Origin: SMYC01 sp965197495
GTDB lineage: Bacteria; Acidobacteriota; Vicinamibacteria; Marinacidobacterales; SMYC01
Direction of reading: 5' to 3'
Length of the DNA stretch: 64,000 nt
Assembly: GCA_965197495.1 (NCBI GenBank)
Contig: OZ240210.1
Coordinates: 6,448,001 to 6,512,000 of the forward strand
A model generated the notes under the pieces. The model had not been told where the DNA came from. It made no database searches and worked only from the letters and a program-made list of their open reading frames with translations. Shown in pieces: positions 21,350 through 29,877 of this stretch. How positions within the stretch are numbered: the first letter of the stretch is position 1; each line of letters opens with the position of its first letter. The translations under genes and the position numbers were made by a program.

Positions 21350-23881
21350 TCACTCCTGTTGCAGCTCGGCGGCGACACGCGGGACGACGACCACGTTCAC
21401 GAGGCGATTCGGGACGACGACCACTCGCTTGACTTCCATGCCATCCATAAGTCCTTGGATCTTTTCGTCCTCGAGCGCGAGCCGTCTGACTTCGTCTTCT
21501 GCTTGATTGGCAGGAAGCGTCAGCCGGCTGCGCGCTTTGCCGTTGACTTGGACGACGAGCGTGATGGTCTCCTCGGCGGCAACGCCCCGATCGTAGACTG
21601 GCCACGTCGCCGACATGAGACCTTTTCGGTTTCCGAGGATCTGCCATATCTCCTCCGCGACATGGGGCGCGAAGGGGTTCAGGAGAAGAATCACGGTCTC
21701 TGTCGCTTGGCGGATCACTTTCCAGCTGTCCGAGCGATGAGGGCGTGGCTCGATCGACTTGTAGAGGTCGTTCACGAGCTCCATGATCGCAGCAATGGCG
21801 GTATTCAAGTGAAGCCGCTCTTCGATGTCGCGCGTCACCCGCATGATCGTCTGATGCGTCTTGCGGCGAAGAGCCATCTCGCTCTCGTTCCACTCTTCGT
21901 TTCCTTCAATCGGAGACGCGGAGCTCAACGCATCCTTCTCGTTCTCGACGAAACGCCACACCCTTTGGAGAAATCGCGAGGGTCCTTCCAGGCGCTGATG
22001 GGTCCAATTGACTTCCTTTTCCGGCGGCGCCTCGAAGAGCATATAGAGCCTCACCGTGTCGGCCCCGTATTTGTCGATGAACGCGTTCGGGTCGACGACG
22101 TTGCCTTTGTTCTTCGACATCTTCGCGCCGTCATTGATGACCATGCCTTGTGAGAGCTGCGTCGTCACCGGCTCGTCGATCTCGACAAGGCCGAGGTCGC
22201 GCATCATCCTCGTCCAGAAACGGCAGTAAATCAGGTGCAGGATCGCGTGCTCGATGCCTCCGATATAGAGGTCGATGGGAAACCAATAGGCCGCGGCTTC
22301 AGGCGAAAACGGCATGTCCTCGTTCTTCGGATCGACATAGCGATAGAAGTACCACGACGAGTCCACGAAAGTGTCCATCGTGTCGGTCTCACGCCGCGCC
22401 ACACCGCCGCATTCGGGACACGTCGTGTTCACGAAGTCTTCGTTCTCGCCGAGGGCCGATCCACCCTTGCCGGTGATCGTGACGTCGCGCGGGAGAACAA
22501 CGGGGAGCTCGGTTTCCGGCACCGGCACCACGCCGCATTGACCGCAATAGATCATTGGAATCGGAGTCCCCCAGTAGCGCTGACGGGAGATACCCCAATC
22601 GCGAATCCTGTACGTGATGGCCGCTTTGCCGAAACCGGCATTTTCCGCATGTGCCGTCATCGCCGTGATGGCTTCTTTGGAAGGAAGTCCGGTGAACTCG
22701 CCCGAGTCCACGACGGTTCCGTAATCCGAGAAGGCTGTTTCGAGAGCGTCGTCGGCGCCGTCACCTAGCTCAGTTGGCTCACCTGGCTCACCTGACGCCG
22801 ATTGGATCACGGGACGGATCGTCAGCTCGTACTTCTTCGCAAAAGCGAAGTCGCGTTCATCGTGCGCTGGCACCGCCATGACCGCACCGGTGCCGTAATC
22901 CATTAGCACGTAGTCCGCGATCCAAATCGGGACCGTCTCGCCGTTGAACGGGTTGACGGCGTCGTGCCCCGTGGCCACGCCAGTCTTCTCTCGGTCTTCA
23001 TCCAAGCGCGTTTCTTTGTCCTCAGACTGAGCCTTGTCGACATAACTCGCGACTTCTGGATTCGTGGACGCGAATCGCGCCGCTAGAGGGTGCTCGGGTG
23101 CCAGCACGACGAAGGTCGCGCCATAGATGGTGTCCACGCGTGTCGTAAAGACACGGATAGGCTTCGAGCCATCCGAAACCGCGAAATCGATCTCGGCCCC
23201 TTCCGAGCGGCCGATCCAGTTTTTCTGGAGCGTGAGCACCTTGCCCGGCCAGCGGTCCATGGACTCCATCGCGGCCAGAAGCTCGTCGGCATATTCGGTG
23301 ATCTTCAAGAACCACTGCTCGAGCTCTTTTTGAACGACTTCGGCGTCGCAGCGCCAGCAACGCCCATCGATGACCTGCTCGTTCGCGAGAACGGTTTTGT
23401 CGACCGGACACCAGTTCACCGCCGCCATCTTCCGATAGGCCAAGCCCTTCTTCCACATCTGGATGAAGAACCATTGATTGAAGCGGTAGTATTGCGGATT
23501 GCAGGTTGCGAACTCACGCGACCAAGCGTATGAAAAACCCATCCGCTTCAGCTGAGTCCTCATGTGCTCGATATTTCTGAGCGTCCACTCCTCGGGATGT
23601 TTGTCGTTCTTGAGCGCCGCGTTCTCTGCAGGAAGCCCGAGCGCGTCCCAACCGATGGGATGCAGCACATTGAACCCGCGCATCCGCTTGAAGCGCGCCA
23701 CCGCATCTCCAATCGAATAGTTGCGGACATGCCCCATGTGGATGTTCCCCGAAGGATAAGGAAGCATCTCCAAAACATAATATTTAGGGCGCTTCGGGTC
23801 TTCGCGAACCTCGAAAACCTTACTATCGAGCCACTTCTTCTGCCATTTCCGCTCGATCCCCTCGAAATCGTAAGTCGTCAT
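21350..23881 (-). CDS. leuS: Leucyl-tRNA synthetase
   Basis: 843 residues, full length. Class I motifs: the HIGH-type site in LPYPSGNIHMGHVRNYSIGD and KMSKS in GAKMSKNKGNVVDP. The editing (CP1) domain includes VFTTRVDTIYGATFVVLAPEHP. A zinc-type Cys set appears in CGQCG and TTCPECGG. It charges tRNA-Leu with leucine. Only a few bases separate it from lptE downstream. Confidence 0.97.
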   Translation of the reverse strand: MTTYDFEGIERKWQKKWLDSKVFEVREDPKRPKYYVLEMLPYPSGNIHMGHVRNYSIGDAVARFKRMRGFNVLHPIGWDALGLPAENAALKNDKHPEEWTLRNIEHMRTQLKRMGFSYAWSREFATCNPQYYRFNQWFFIQMWKKGLAYRKMAAVNWCPVDKTVLANEQVIDGRCWRCDAEVVQKELEQWFLKITEYADELLAAMESMDRWPGKVLTLQKNWIGRSEGAEIDFAVSDGSKPIRVFTTRVDTIYGATFVVLAPEHPLAARFASTNPEVASYVDKAQSEDKETRLDEDREKTGVATGHDAVNPFNGETVPIWIADYVLMDYGTGAVMAVPAHDERDFAFAKKYELTIRPVIQSASGEPGEPTELGDGADDALETAFSDYGTVVDSGEFTGLPSKEAITAMTAHAENAGFGKAAITYRIRDWGISRQRYWGTPIPMIYCGQCGVVPVPETELPVVLPRDVTITGKGGSALGENEDFVNTTCPECGGVARRETDTMDTFVDSSWYFYRYVDPKNEDMPFSPEAAAYWFPIDLYIGGIEHAILHLIYCRFWTRMMRDLGLVEIDEPVTTQLSQGMVINDGAKMSKNKGNVVDPNAFIDKYGADTVRLYMLFEAPPEKEVNWTHQRLEGPSRFLQRVWRFVENEKDALSSASPIEGNEEWNESEMALRRKTHQTIMRVTRDIEERLHLNTAIAAIMELVNDLYKSIEPRPHRSDSWKVIRQATETVILLLNPFAPHVAEEIWQILGNRKGLMSATWPVYDRGVAAEETITLVVQVNGKARSRLTLPANQAEDEVRRLALEDEKIQGLMDGMEVKRVVVVPNRLVNVVVVPRVAAELQQE

Positions 23882-24415
23882 CCTCTCCTCAAAATCAAAG
23901 TAAAACCCTGCATGTACAGAACGACGCTCATGTTAGCACAGCGCCTAAGCCGTCCCCGAAAACCCGGCGGGCTTGCCTCGCCGAAGCCTTGGCGAAGGCG
24001 GGTGTCCTCCCCAGAGGACTTGTTCCGCCGTGAAACGTCTCAGTTGGGAGACATCCGAGAACGCTCTCTCGGCGCACCCCAACCCTATCTCCCGTGATTG
24101 CTTACCCTTACACGCTCCCAAGAGAGTGGCATCCGTCCTGCTAGAAGAAGTCGTAGATCGAGGCTCGGGCCCAGACTTCTTCGCTGGCGCATTCTTACCG
24201 GGGTCCGGGTCCTCGGTAGAGGCATCAAATCGGACGGAAGTACTCGTGGGTGCTAGTACGAGATCGATGGTATCGGAGTCGGGTTTTTTGGCTTTGGCTT
24301 AGGCGGCGGCGAGTGTAGCCAAGGTTTTGAAACGCTTCCCCGGTAGCATCGAGAGGTTTCTGGCCCACTAAGGGAAGGGCGGTGGCCTTCGGGCCATCGC
24401 CTTTCCACTTCGTCA
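23882..24415. other. Intergenic region without a convincing gene
   Basis: 534 bp between leuS and the TPR gene. The leuS side has a TGTGCTAACAT extended -10 (minus strand). The middle has short GC-rich inverted pieces (CGCCGAAGCCTTGGCG type). No frame with protein-like composition or a ribosome-binding site was found. Confidence 0.6.
24378..24401. terminator. Hairpin after the TPR gene
   Basis: GGCGGTGGCC-TTCG-GGCCATCGCC: ten pairs (one G-T) closed by a TTCG loop on the plus strand. It lies 15 bases past the stop of the leftward TPR gene. There is no T run on either side, so it is a structured 3' end or RNA stabiliser at best. Confidence 0.35.
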
Positions 24416-25567
24416 TCACGCTCCCTCCAAGCTCTCGATCGCATCGCGGATCACCTGAGCCTGTTGGTCGTCCATTGGAAGCTTGAGCGTTTGCTTGAGC
24501 ACCGCGACCGCTACATCGGGCCGCTCAAGCCGCTCGAGAAGCGCCGCAAGATTCAGAAAAGCCGGAAGAGAGCTGGGACTCTTGCGGATGGCCTCCCGAT
24601 AGGCGCTCTCGGCACCGGCATCGTCCTCGAGAGCTTCCGAGACCACCGCGAGCGAGAACGACGCGCCTTCGAAATCCGGGTCGCGCCCGAGAAGCGCCAC
24701 GAGAGCCACCCGCGCTCCACTGTGATCCTCCGAGCTATGAAGAGCAATCGCGAGGTTGAAGGCCGCACCGTCATGCGGCTCGTCCCGTTCGACGAGCGGA
24801 CGCAGAAGCGTAATCGCCTCGACAAAACGCTGCTCGGCCAACCTCACGGCCCCCAAATTGAACGCGGCGTCCTCGTCCGACGGCCGCTTTTCGTAGGCCT
24901 GCTCGAACGCCGTAACGGCCGCTTTCAGATCGCCGAGACGGTAAGAAAGGCCTCCGAGTGCCAGCAGAATCTCGAAATTATCGTTCGTGCCGTGCGACGC
25001 GTGGCGCAAGTTCTCCCGCGCGAGCTCGGCCTCGCCGATTTTCTCGAGCCACTCCGCAAGCGCCATGTTGGCTGCCCGGTGATCGCGATCGATCTCGAGA
25101 ACAGTCTCGAAATGCTTCGCGGCCGCTTCGTCGTCACCCTCCTCCTTGACGATCAGGCCCATCACATAGTGCGCATCCACGAGCGCTTCGTCGCGGTCGA
25201 GCGCATTTTCGATACGCAGGCGTGCAGCCTTGAAGTTCCCCAGCCGGAGGTAGGCGACGGCGGCCTGAACGAGCACTGTCGGCTCCTTGACCCGCGTCTC
25301 TCGCCGCAAGCCCATCATGCCGAGGGTCGATTCGAGCTCGCGCGCCGCTTCCTTCGGGCGCTCGACTTTGAGGTAAGCGAGCGCGAGGTGATAGCGGTAA
25401 TCGGGAACGTCGCGGTCGAGGGCGGCGGCCTGGGAAAGAAGCTCGACCGCCCGGTCGTAATCGCCGGCGTTGTAACGTTCGACACCCTCCGCGTAGAGCG
25501 CACGCGCACGATCTTCTTGTACACCGGTCAGCGCGAGCACGAACAAGAAGAAGAATCTAGGCCACAC
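24416..25567 (-). CDS. Secreted TPR-repeat protein
   Basis: About 383 residues from GTG 25567 (VWPRFFFLFVLALTGVQ), which gives a short signal peptide; an upstream frame reaches 25621. At least eight TPR-like helix pairs follow, for example ALYAEGVERYNAGDYDRAVE, LVDAHYVMGLIVKEEGDDE and SLPAFLNLAALLERLERPDV. TPR arrays bind other proteins; the partner is unknown. It stands alone between leuS and mutY and is most likely periplasmic. Confidence 0.8.
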   Translation of the reverse strand: MWPRFFFLFVLALTGVQEDRARALYAEGVERYNAGDYDRAVELLSQAAALDRDVPDYRYHLALAYLKVERPKEAARELESTLGMMGLRRETRVKEPTVLVQAAVAYLRLGNFKAARLRIENALDRDEALVDAHYVMGLIVKEEGDDEAAAKHFETVLEIDRDHRAANMALAEWLEKIGEAELARENLRHASHGTNDNFEILLALGGLSYRLGDLKAAVTAFEQAYEKRPSDEDAAFNLGAVRLAEQRFVEAITLLRPLVERDEPHDGAAFNLAIALHSSEDHSGARVALVALLGRDPDFEGASFSLAVVSEALEDDAGAESAYREAIRKSPSSLPAFLNLAALLERLERPDVAVAVLKQTLKLPMDDQQAQVIRDAIESLEGA

Positions 25568-25718
25568 ATTGCAATATACACCAGCATTCAGGATTAGAGC
25601 GTACAAACGACAACCCGTCATCCATCAACGGCTTCGCTTGCAAATAGACGTCTTTCGGATCGACAGGTACGCGGCGGAGTTCGGAGATATTGACGAGCAC
25701 CCGACGGATAGAGCTCAT
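25557..25718 (-). pseudogene. Possible LytTR-domain remnant
   Basis: The frame from ATG 25718 begins MSSIRRVLVNISELRRVPVD and continues PKDVYLQAK. This resembles the start of a LytTR DNA-binding domain (the ...RRVPVDDVYFLEA pattern). After about 35 codons it becomes unrelated sequence and stops in the TPR gene start region. A gene fragment at most. Confidence 0.3.
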
Positions 25719-25831
25719 GGCTGTCTCTTCTAGCATGAGCTGCAGTTCTAAGAAACAAGCTGCGGCTGTGGGAGTCTGAGTTGCGATTCTAGCGCATGGG
25801 GGACGGGACAGGACGATTCAGCATTCAGGAT

Positions 25832-26896
25832 TCAGCCATCGGCATTCAGCTTGCTCAGGACTTTGTAGACCATTGACGAGGCGGGTAGGTTTAGAAGTTC
25901 TTCGGAGGTCACCCACCTCCTTTTGCTGATCTTCAGTTGCGGTCGGCTCTCGAGCTTGGCAGCATAGGCTCGGAGGTCGATGCGGCGGTTCATGATGCTG
26001 TGCTTCACTTTGGCGAGCTCTCGACCCGGTGTCAGGTCCAGTCCATATTTTTCCTGAGCCTCGCGGGCGAGGGCGGCGCGCGGGTCTTCTCCGTCGCGAC
26101 ATTCCGCTTCCGGAAACTCCCACATGTTTTTCATGAGCTCGACGCCCTCTCGTCGATAGACGAGCAGCTTTCCTTTCTCCTCGATAACGGCAGCGGCGAG
26201 CGTGACGCGGACGCTTTTCTTGGGGGGCGGGAGCTCCGGTAGCGTTTGCTCGAGCCCCAAACGCTTTGCGGCGCACGCATCGCGCAGCGGGCAGATGACA
26301 CAGCGCGGATTTCTGGGCATGCAAACGAGAGCGCCGAGGTCCATCAGAGCTTGGTTGAACTCCGAGATCGAGCGCTCGGGGAGGATCTCCGTTGCTAGCT
26401 CCCACAAGCGCCGCTTGCTCTCCCCTTTTCTCGGATTCCCGTACACCTCGCACACGCGCGACAAGACGCGCGCGACGTTCCCATCCAAGATTGGCGCTCG
26501 AACACCGAAAGCAATAGAGACGACGGCGCCGGCCGTATACCGCCCCACGCCTGGCAGCCGCAGCCAGCCGGCCACGTCTTCCGGAAAGCGACCGTCGAGC
26601 TCGAAGACGATGGTTTTCGCGGCCGCGTGGAACGCGCGCGCCCTTCGGTAATAGCCTAGTCCCGACCACAGGGCGAGCACGTCCTGCTCCGTTGCGTTCG
26701 CGACTGCGTCGACGTCGGGCAAATGCTCGATGAAGCGCTCGAAATAGGGGATCACCGTTTGTACCTGGGTCTGCTGGAGCATCAACTCCGAGAGCCAAAC
26801 CCGGTAAGGGTCGGGATGGTCGCGCCACGGAAGCTTTCGCTGGTGGCGCCCATACCAGCGCAAGAGTCCCGAAAAACGAGCCCGAGCCGTTTTCAC
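25832..26896 (-). CDS. mutY: A/G-specific adenine glycosylase
   Basis: 354 residues. Order: N-terminal WYGRHQRKLPWRDHPDPYRV, SELMLQQTQVQTV with the catalytic Glu, the helix-hairpin-helix LPGVGRYTAGAVVSIAFG, catalytic Asp in APILDGNVARVLSR, the iron-sulfur Cys set CMPRNPRCVICPLRDAC, and a NUDIX-like C-terminal domain (AAAVIEEKGKLLVYRRE). MutY removes A opposite 8-oxoguanine. Full length and intact. Confidence 0.96.
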   Translation of the reverse strand: MKTARARFSGLLRWYGRHQRKLPWRDHPDPYRVWLSELMLQQTQVQTVIPYFERFIEHLPDVDAVANATEQDVLALWSGLGYYRRARAFHAAAKTIVFELDGRFPEDVAGWLRLPGVGRYTAGAVVSIAFGVRAPILDGNVARVLSRVCEVYGNPRKGESKRRLWELATEILPERSISEFNQALMDLGALVCMPRNPRCVICPLRDACAAKRLGLEQTLPELPPPKKSVRVTLAAAVIEEKGKLLVYRREGVELMKNMWEFPEAECRDGEDPRAALAREAQEKYGLDLTPGRELAKVKHSIMNRRIDLRAYAAKLESRPQLKISKRRWVTSEELLNLPASSMVYKVLSKLNADG

Positions 26897-26962
26897 GGGC
26901 GCATCCTATCAGGATCAGCGTTTGCATTCGGCTCCGGCCAAGAGCTATTGTGGAGCGCTATT

Positions 26963-27892
26963 ATGAGTCAAATTCAGCTGGGCGAGCGCTATGTGGATCT
27001 TGGAGTCAAGGCCATCGACCAGGATGACCTCAAAAAGGCGCTACGCTACCTCAATCGCGCGCTATCCCTGAACCCGCAGTCCTACCTCGGCTACTACAAC
27101 CGGGGCGTGGTTTACGACCTGCTGGGGCGCCTGGAAGACGCTTTAGCCGACTATGAGCGGGCTCTCGGGGTCCAGCCAAACCATCTAGCGTCGCTCCACA
27201 ATCGGGCAGTGATTCTCCGCGAATTGGGCCAGCCCGAGGCCGCCATCAAAGGCTTCGACGAGGTTCTGCGCTTCGAGCCGGATGGCAGCGACGTGCTCTA
27301 TAATCGCGGGGCCGCACTCGCGGATTTGAAGCGTTGGCCGGAGGCCGTGCGCGAGTTCGACCGCGCCATCGCCGCTGCTCCCGACAAGATCGATGCCCGC
27401 ATCGCCAAAGGCAATGCCTTTCTGGAGCTTTCCAAGATTGACGAAGCGATGGCCGTCGCCGACGACTTGATCGCGATGGAATCGGGCTCGGTCGAAGGCC
27501 ACGTGCTCAAAGGTCTCGCGCGCTACGACGCGGGGAAAGAAGAGCTTGCGATCGGCGAGTTCACCGAAGCGCTCGAGACGACGCCCGATGACCACGGCGC
27601 TCTTCTTCAACGCGGCATCGTCTTTCTCCAGCTCGGCCGCAACGAAAAGGCTATCGAGGATCTCAAATACGCGCTGAAGAATCATCCGGATTGCGACGAA
27701 GCTTTCTACCACCTCGCGATTGCTTACGCGCAGCTCGGCCAGCCGGATGCGGCCATTGATGCCCTGCAAACGGCCATCGATATCGACCCGCCGCGGCGCG
27801 CCGAAGCCCAAAAAGCCGCCGAGTTCGAGCCGTTGCGGGCGGAGCCCCGGTTCAAAGCGGTGGTCGCGGGCAAGCGTGGACGACGCAGTTGA
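26963..27892 (+). CDS. TPR-repeat protein
   Basis: About 309 residues from ATG 26963 (MSQIQLGERYVDLGVKAI). Eight or so TPRs run the length, for example KALRYLNRALSLNPQSYLGYY and DALADYERALGVQPNHLASL. There is no signal peptide, so it is probably cytoplasmic. It is translationally linked to the next gene (TTGA overlap). Role unknown beyond protein binding. Confidence 0.85.
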   Translation: MSQIQLGERYVDLGVKAIDQDDLKKALRYLNRALSLNPQSYLGYYNRGVVYDLLGRLEDALADYERALGVQPNHLASLHNRAVILRELGQPEAAIKGFDEVLRFEPDGSDVLYNRGAALADLKRWPEAVREFDRAIAAAPDKIDARIAKGNAFLELSKIDEAMAVADDLIAMESGSVEGHVLKGLARYDAGKEELAIGEFTEALETTPDDHGALLQRGIVFLQLGRNEKAIEDLKYALKNHPDCDEAFYHLAIAYAQLGQPDAAIDALQTAIDIDPPRRAEAQKAAEFEPLRAEPRFKAVVAGKRGRRS

Positions 27893-28101
27893 GCTCGGGA
27901 CATTCTGAATCGGCTGAATCGGCTGAATCGGCTGAACCGGCGGAAACGGTCGAATCAGCGAAGCCCGCCACCCACAAGCCCATCGATCCTGACGTTCTAA
28001 TCAGAACTTGCCCGAACTGCTCGGCGCGTCTCGAAGAAAGCCGATGCAAGTTGATTTGTCCGCGGTGTCATTATTTTATGAGTTGCTCTGATTATTATTG
28101 A
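27889..28101 (+). CDS. Small zinc-ribbon protein
   Basis: 70 residues. The first third is an ESAESAESAEPAE repeat (a nine-base unit at 27903-27950). The rest is a conserved-looking double-Cys module: RTCPNCSARLEESRCKLICP then RCHYFMSCSDYY, with CPNC and CPRC pairs plus extra Cys. It overlaps the TPR stop through TTGA, so the pair is probably made together. Function unknown; a metal-binding or nucleic acid role is plausible. Confidence 0.7.
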   Translation: MSSGHSESAESAESAEPAETVESAKPATHKPIDPDVLIRTCPNCSARLEESRCKLICPRCHYFMSCSDYY

Positions 28102-28127
28102 GCAACCACTTTGCTATCTGCTTTCGG

Positions 28128-29135
28128 CTACCCCGCTAGTAGTTGCTTTGCTAGGCGCTGGTAGTATTTTACGGCTTCCTTGGCTTCTTCCTTGCCTATT
28201 TTTTCGGCGTTGGTGTGGGCGTCGTGGATCGAGCCTGGGCCCAACAGTAGTGGTTTTCCTAGGTTGGTTAGGGCGGGGATATCGGTTCCGAATGATACGG
28301 GAGCGAGATCGAAGCCGTCCACGGTTTTACACTTTACGGCGTCGGCGCTTGCGATCACCTCGTAGGTTAGCTTCGAGTGTTTCGTCAGGATCTTGTCTAG
28401 TTTTTCCTTGACGTCGTTCACGTTACCTACTACTCGGATGAAGACGTCGGATTCGGCTTCGGGGGCGAACACATTGGCAGCTAGGCCGCCGTGGATGGTA
28501 CCAACGTTTACCGTGGCTTGGCCCAGAAGGTCGCTTTGGCCCCAGTCTTCGGCGCGTATGTCGGTAAGCGCGTCGAGCAAGTAGGCGATGGCAGATTCTC
28601 CCAGCTGCGGGTAGGCGGAGTGGGCCGCTTTGCCGCTCGCCTTCAAACGAAACTTCAAACCGCCTTTGTGGCCGCTCGCCATACGGTTCTCGGTGGGCTC
28701 GCCGACCACAACGTGCTCGCTCTTCCAGTCGTCCTTGTTGGCGGCCAAGGCGCCGGCGCTATCGACTTCTTCGCCGACGACGAAAAGCATTCCGATTTCC
28801 CGGATGCCCTCGTCGCGGAGAGCCACCGTGGCGAGCACCATGCAAGCAAGGATCCCCTTGGCGTCGCAAGAGCCACGGCCATAGATGTACTCGTCGTCCT
28901 CGGAGCTCTCGTAGAATGGGGGCACGGTATCGATATGCGTGTTGAAGATGAGCCGCGGGGACGCGCCATCGTTGACCGCGTAGACGTTGAAGCGGTCCGC
29001 ACCGACCTCTTGTAGACGCACCGAGAAGCCGCGACTCGCTAGATCCTTTTCTAGAAAGCGTGCGACGTCGGCTTCACCGCCCGAGACGGACGGGATGTCC
29101 ACGAGGCGCCTAATATATGCGTTGAGCTCGCTCAT
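28128..29135 (-). CDS. M20-family peptidase/deacylase (ArgE/DapE type)
   Basis: 335 residues. The metal sites of the M20 fold are visible: LIFNTHIDTVPPF (His, Asp), YGRGSCDAKGILACMV (bridging Asp), FVVGEEVDSAG (Glu pair), VVGEPTENR and, near the end, LLLGPGSIHDAHTNAEKI (His). The dimer domain includes KASGKAAHSAYPQLGESA. Such enzymes hydrolyse N-acyl amino acids or dipeptides; ArgE, DapE or LysK-like substrates are possible. Its start overlaps the VOC gene stop (ATGA). Confidence 0.88.
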   Translation of the reverse strand: MSELNAYIRRLVDIPSVSGGEADVARFLEKDLASRGFSVRLQEVGADRFNVYAVNDGASPRLIFNTHIDTVPPFYESSEDDEYIYGRGSCDAKGILACMVLATVALRDEGIREIGMLFVVGEEVDSAGALAANKDDWKSEHVVVGEPTENRMASGHKGGLKFRLKASGKAAHSAYPQLGESAIAYLLDALTDIRAEDWGQSDLLGQATVNVGTIHGGLAANVFAPEAESDVFIRVVGNVNDVKEKLDKILTKHSKLTYEVIASADAVKCKTVDGFDLAPVSFGTDIPALTNLGKPLLLGPGSIHDAHTNAEKIGKEEAKEAVKYYQRLAKQLLAG

Positions 29136-29632
29136 TTTCGCTTCTTCTTGGCTTTGGCCTTCGAAGCGAGCATGATGGTCCGGCCCTCCGGATCGGTGGT
29201 CGTGACCACGCGGTCACCCCACGGCATTTCCACTGGCGAGCCGGCAAACGCCGCGCCTTTCGCGATGAGCTGAGCATAGGCGCGGTCGACATCCTTGACC
29301 TCGAAATACAAAGTCGGCTCGCGAGGCTGCGGCTGCTCACCCAGCATATCTGGATGTGGGGGCATGAAACCCATCGTGGAGTGGGGAGACGTCCTCACGA
29401 GAAGATAGTTCAAGCCTTCTTCATCACTCGTCTCAGTCGGAAGCTCCAGAATCCCGTCGTAAAACTTCCGGAGCTGGTCGACTTTATAGGTCATGAAATC
29501 GATATGCAGCGACGCGATCGCGAGTCCACTAGCTCGCCGTCCTTTCGGCGTTTTCTTGGTCGTCTTTTTCGCGGCTTTCTTCGAGGCTTCTTTCAAGGCC
29601 GGCTTGGCTTTTTTCTTCGTCTTCTTGGCCAT
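29132..29632 (-). CDS. VOC/glyoxalase-fold protein with lysine-rich tails
   Basis: 166 residues. The first 33 are almost all Lys, Ala, Thr and Pro (MAKKTKKKAKPALKEASKKA), resembling histone H1-like tails, and the C-terminus ends KAKAKKKRK. Between them is a VOC domain: ASLHIDFMTYKVDQLRKFYD, LYFEVKDVDRAYAQLIAKGA and TTTDPEGRTIML. VOC proteins are metal enzymes or binding proteins. The basic tails could hold it on DNA or RNA, an unusual combination. First gene of a pair with the M20 peptidase; a MITE sits 39 bp upstream. Confidence 0.8.
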   Translation of the reverse strand: MAKKTKKKAKPALKEASKKAAKKTTKKTPKGRRASGLAIASLHIDFMTYKVDQLRKFYDGILELPTETSDEEGLNYLLVRTSPHSTMGFMPPHPDMLGEQPQPREPTLYFEVKDVDRAYAQLIAKGAAFAGSPVEMPWGDRVVTTTDPEGRTIMLASKAKAKKKRK

Positions 29633-29670
29633 GGTCTTGTTGGCGACCGTCTTCTTTTGGGCCTTTTTAA

Positions 29671-29859
29671 CCCTAATCGCAAATAAACGTCACCGTGTCT
29701 GAGGTCTTTGGCCCCGTGAATAGCACCTTTTCCAGGTTCTGCATACACCGTGCAGAATCACCTATAGTGGCGGCGAGTGGGTGCCCCAGCACGAGCTTCT
29801 CGCCTGCGCCCAGTGCGGCTGTTTCGCATTTTCGTACTTCGAAGATTTTGCGATTAGGG
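29671..29859. mobile_element. 189-bp MITE with IS1380-type ends
   Basis: Perfect 13-bp inverted ends CCCTAATCGCAAA / TTTGCGATTAGGG, flanked by TTAA at 29667-29670 and 29860-29863. The ends and target duplication match the IS1380 element at 13502-16725, which could have mobilised it. It lies between the VOC gene start and the HDAC gene stop and has no transposase gene. A 65-codon frame inside it is not protein-like. Confidence 0.88.
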
Positions 29860-29877
29860 TTAACCATGGTTCACGTC

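Noticed and set aside
24464..25597. Plus-strand frame of 377 codons
   Set aside because: Antisense of the TPR protein, which has regular repeats and a signal peptide.
25818..26927. 369-codon minus frame
   Set aside because: Out-of-frame shadow of mutY.
29673..29867. 64-codon frame in the MITE
   Set aside because: Spans the element's ends, no ribosome-binding site, no domain pattern.
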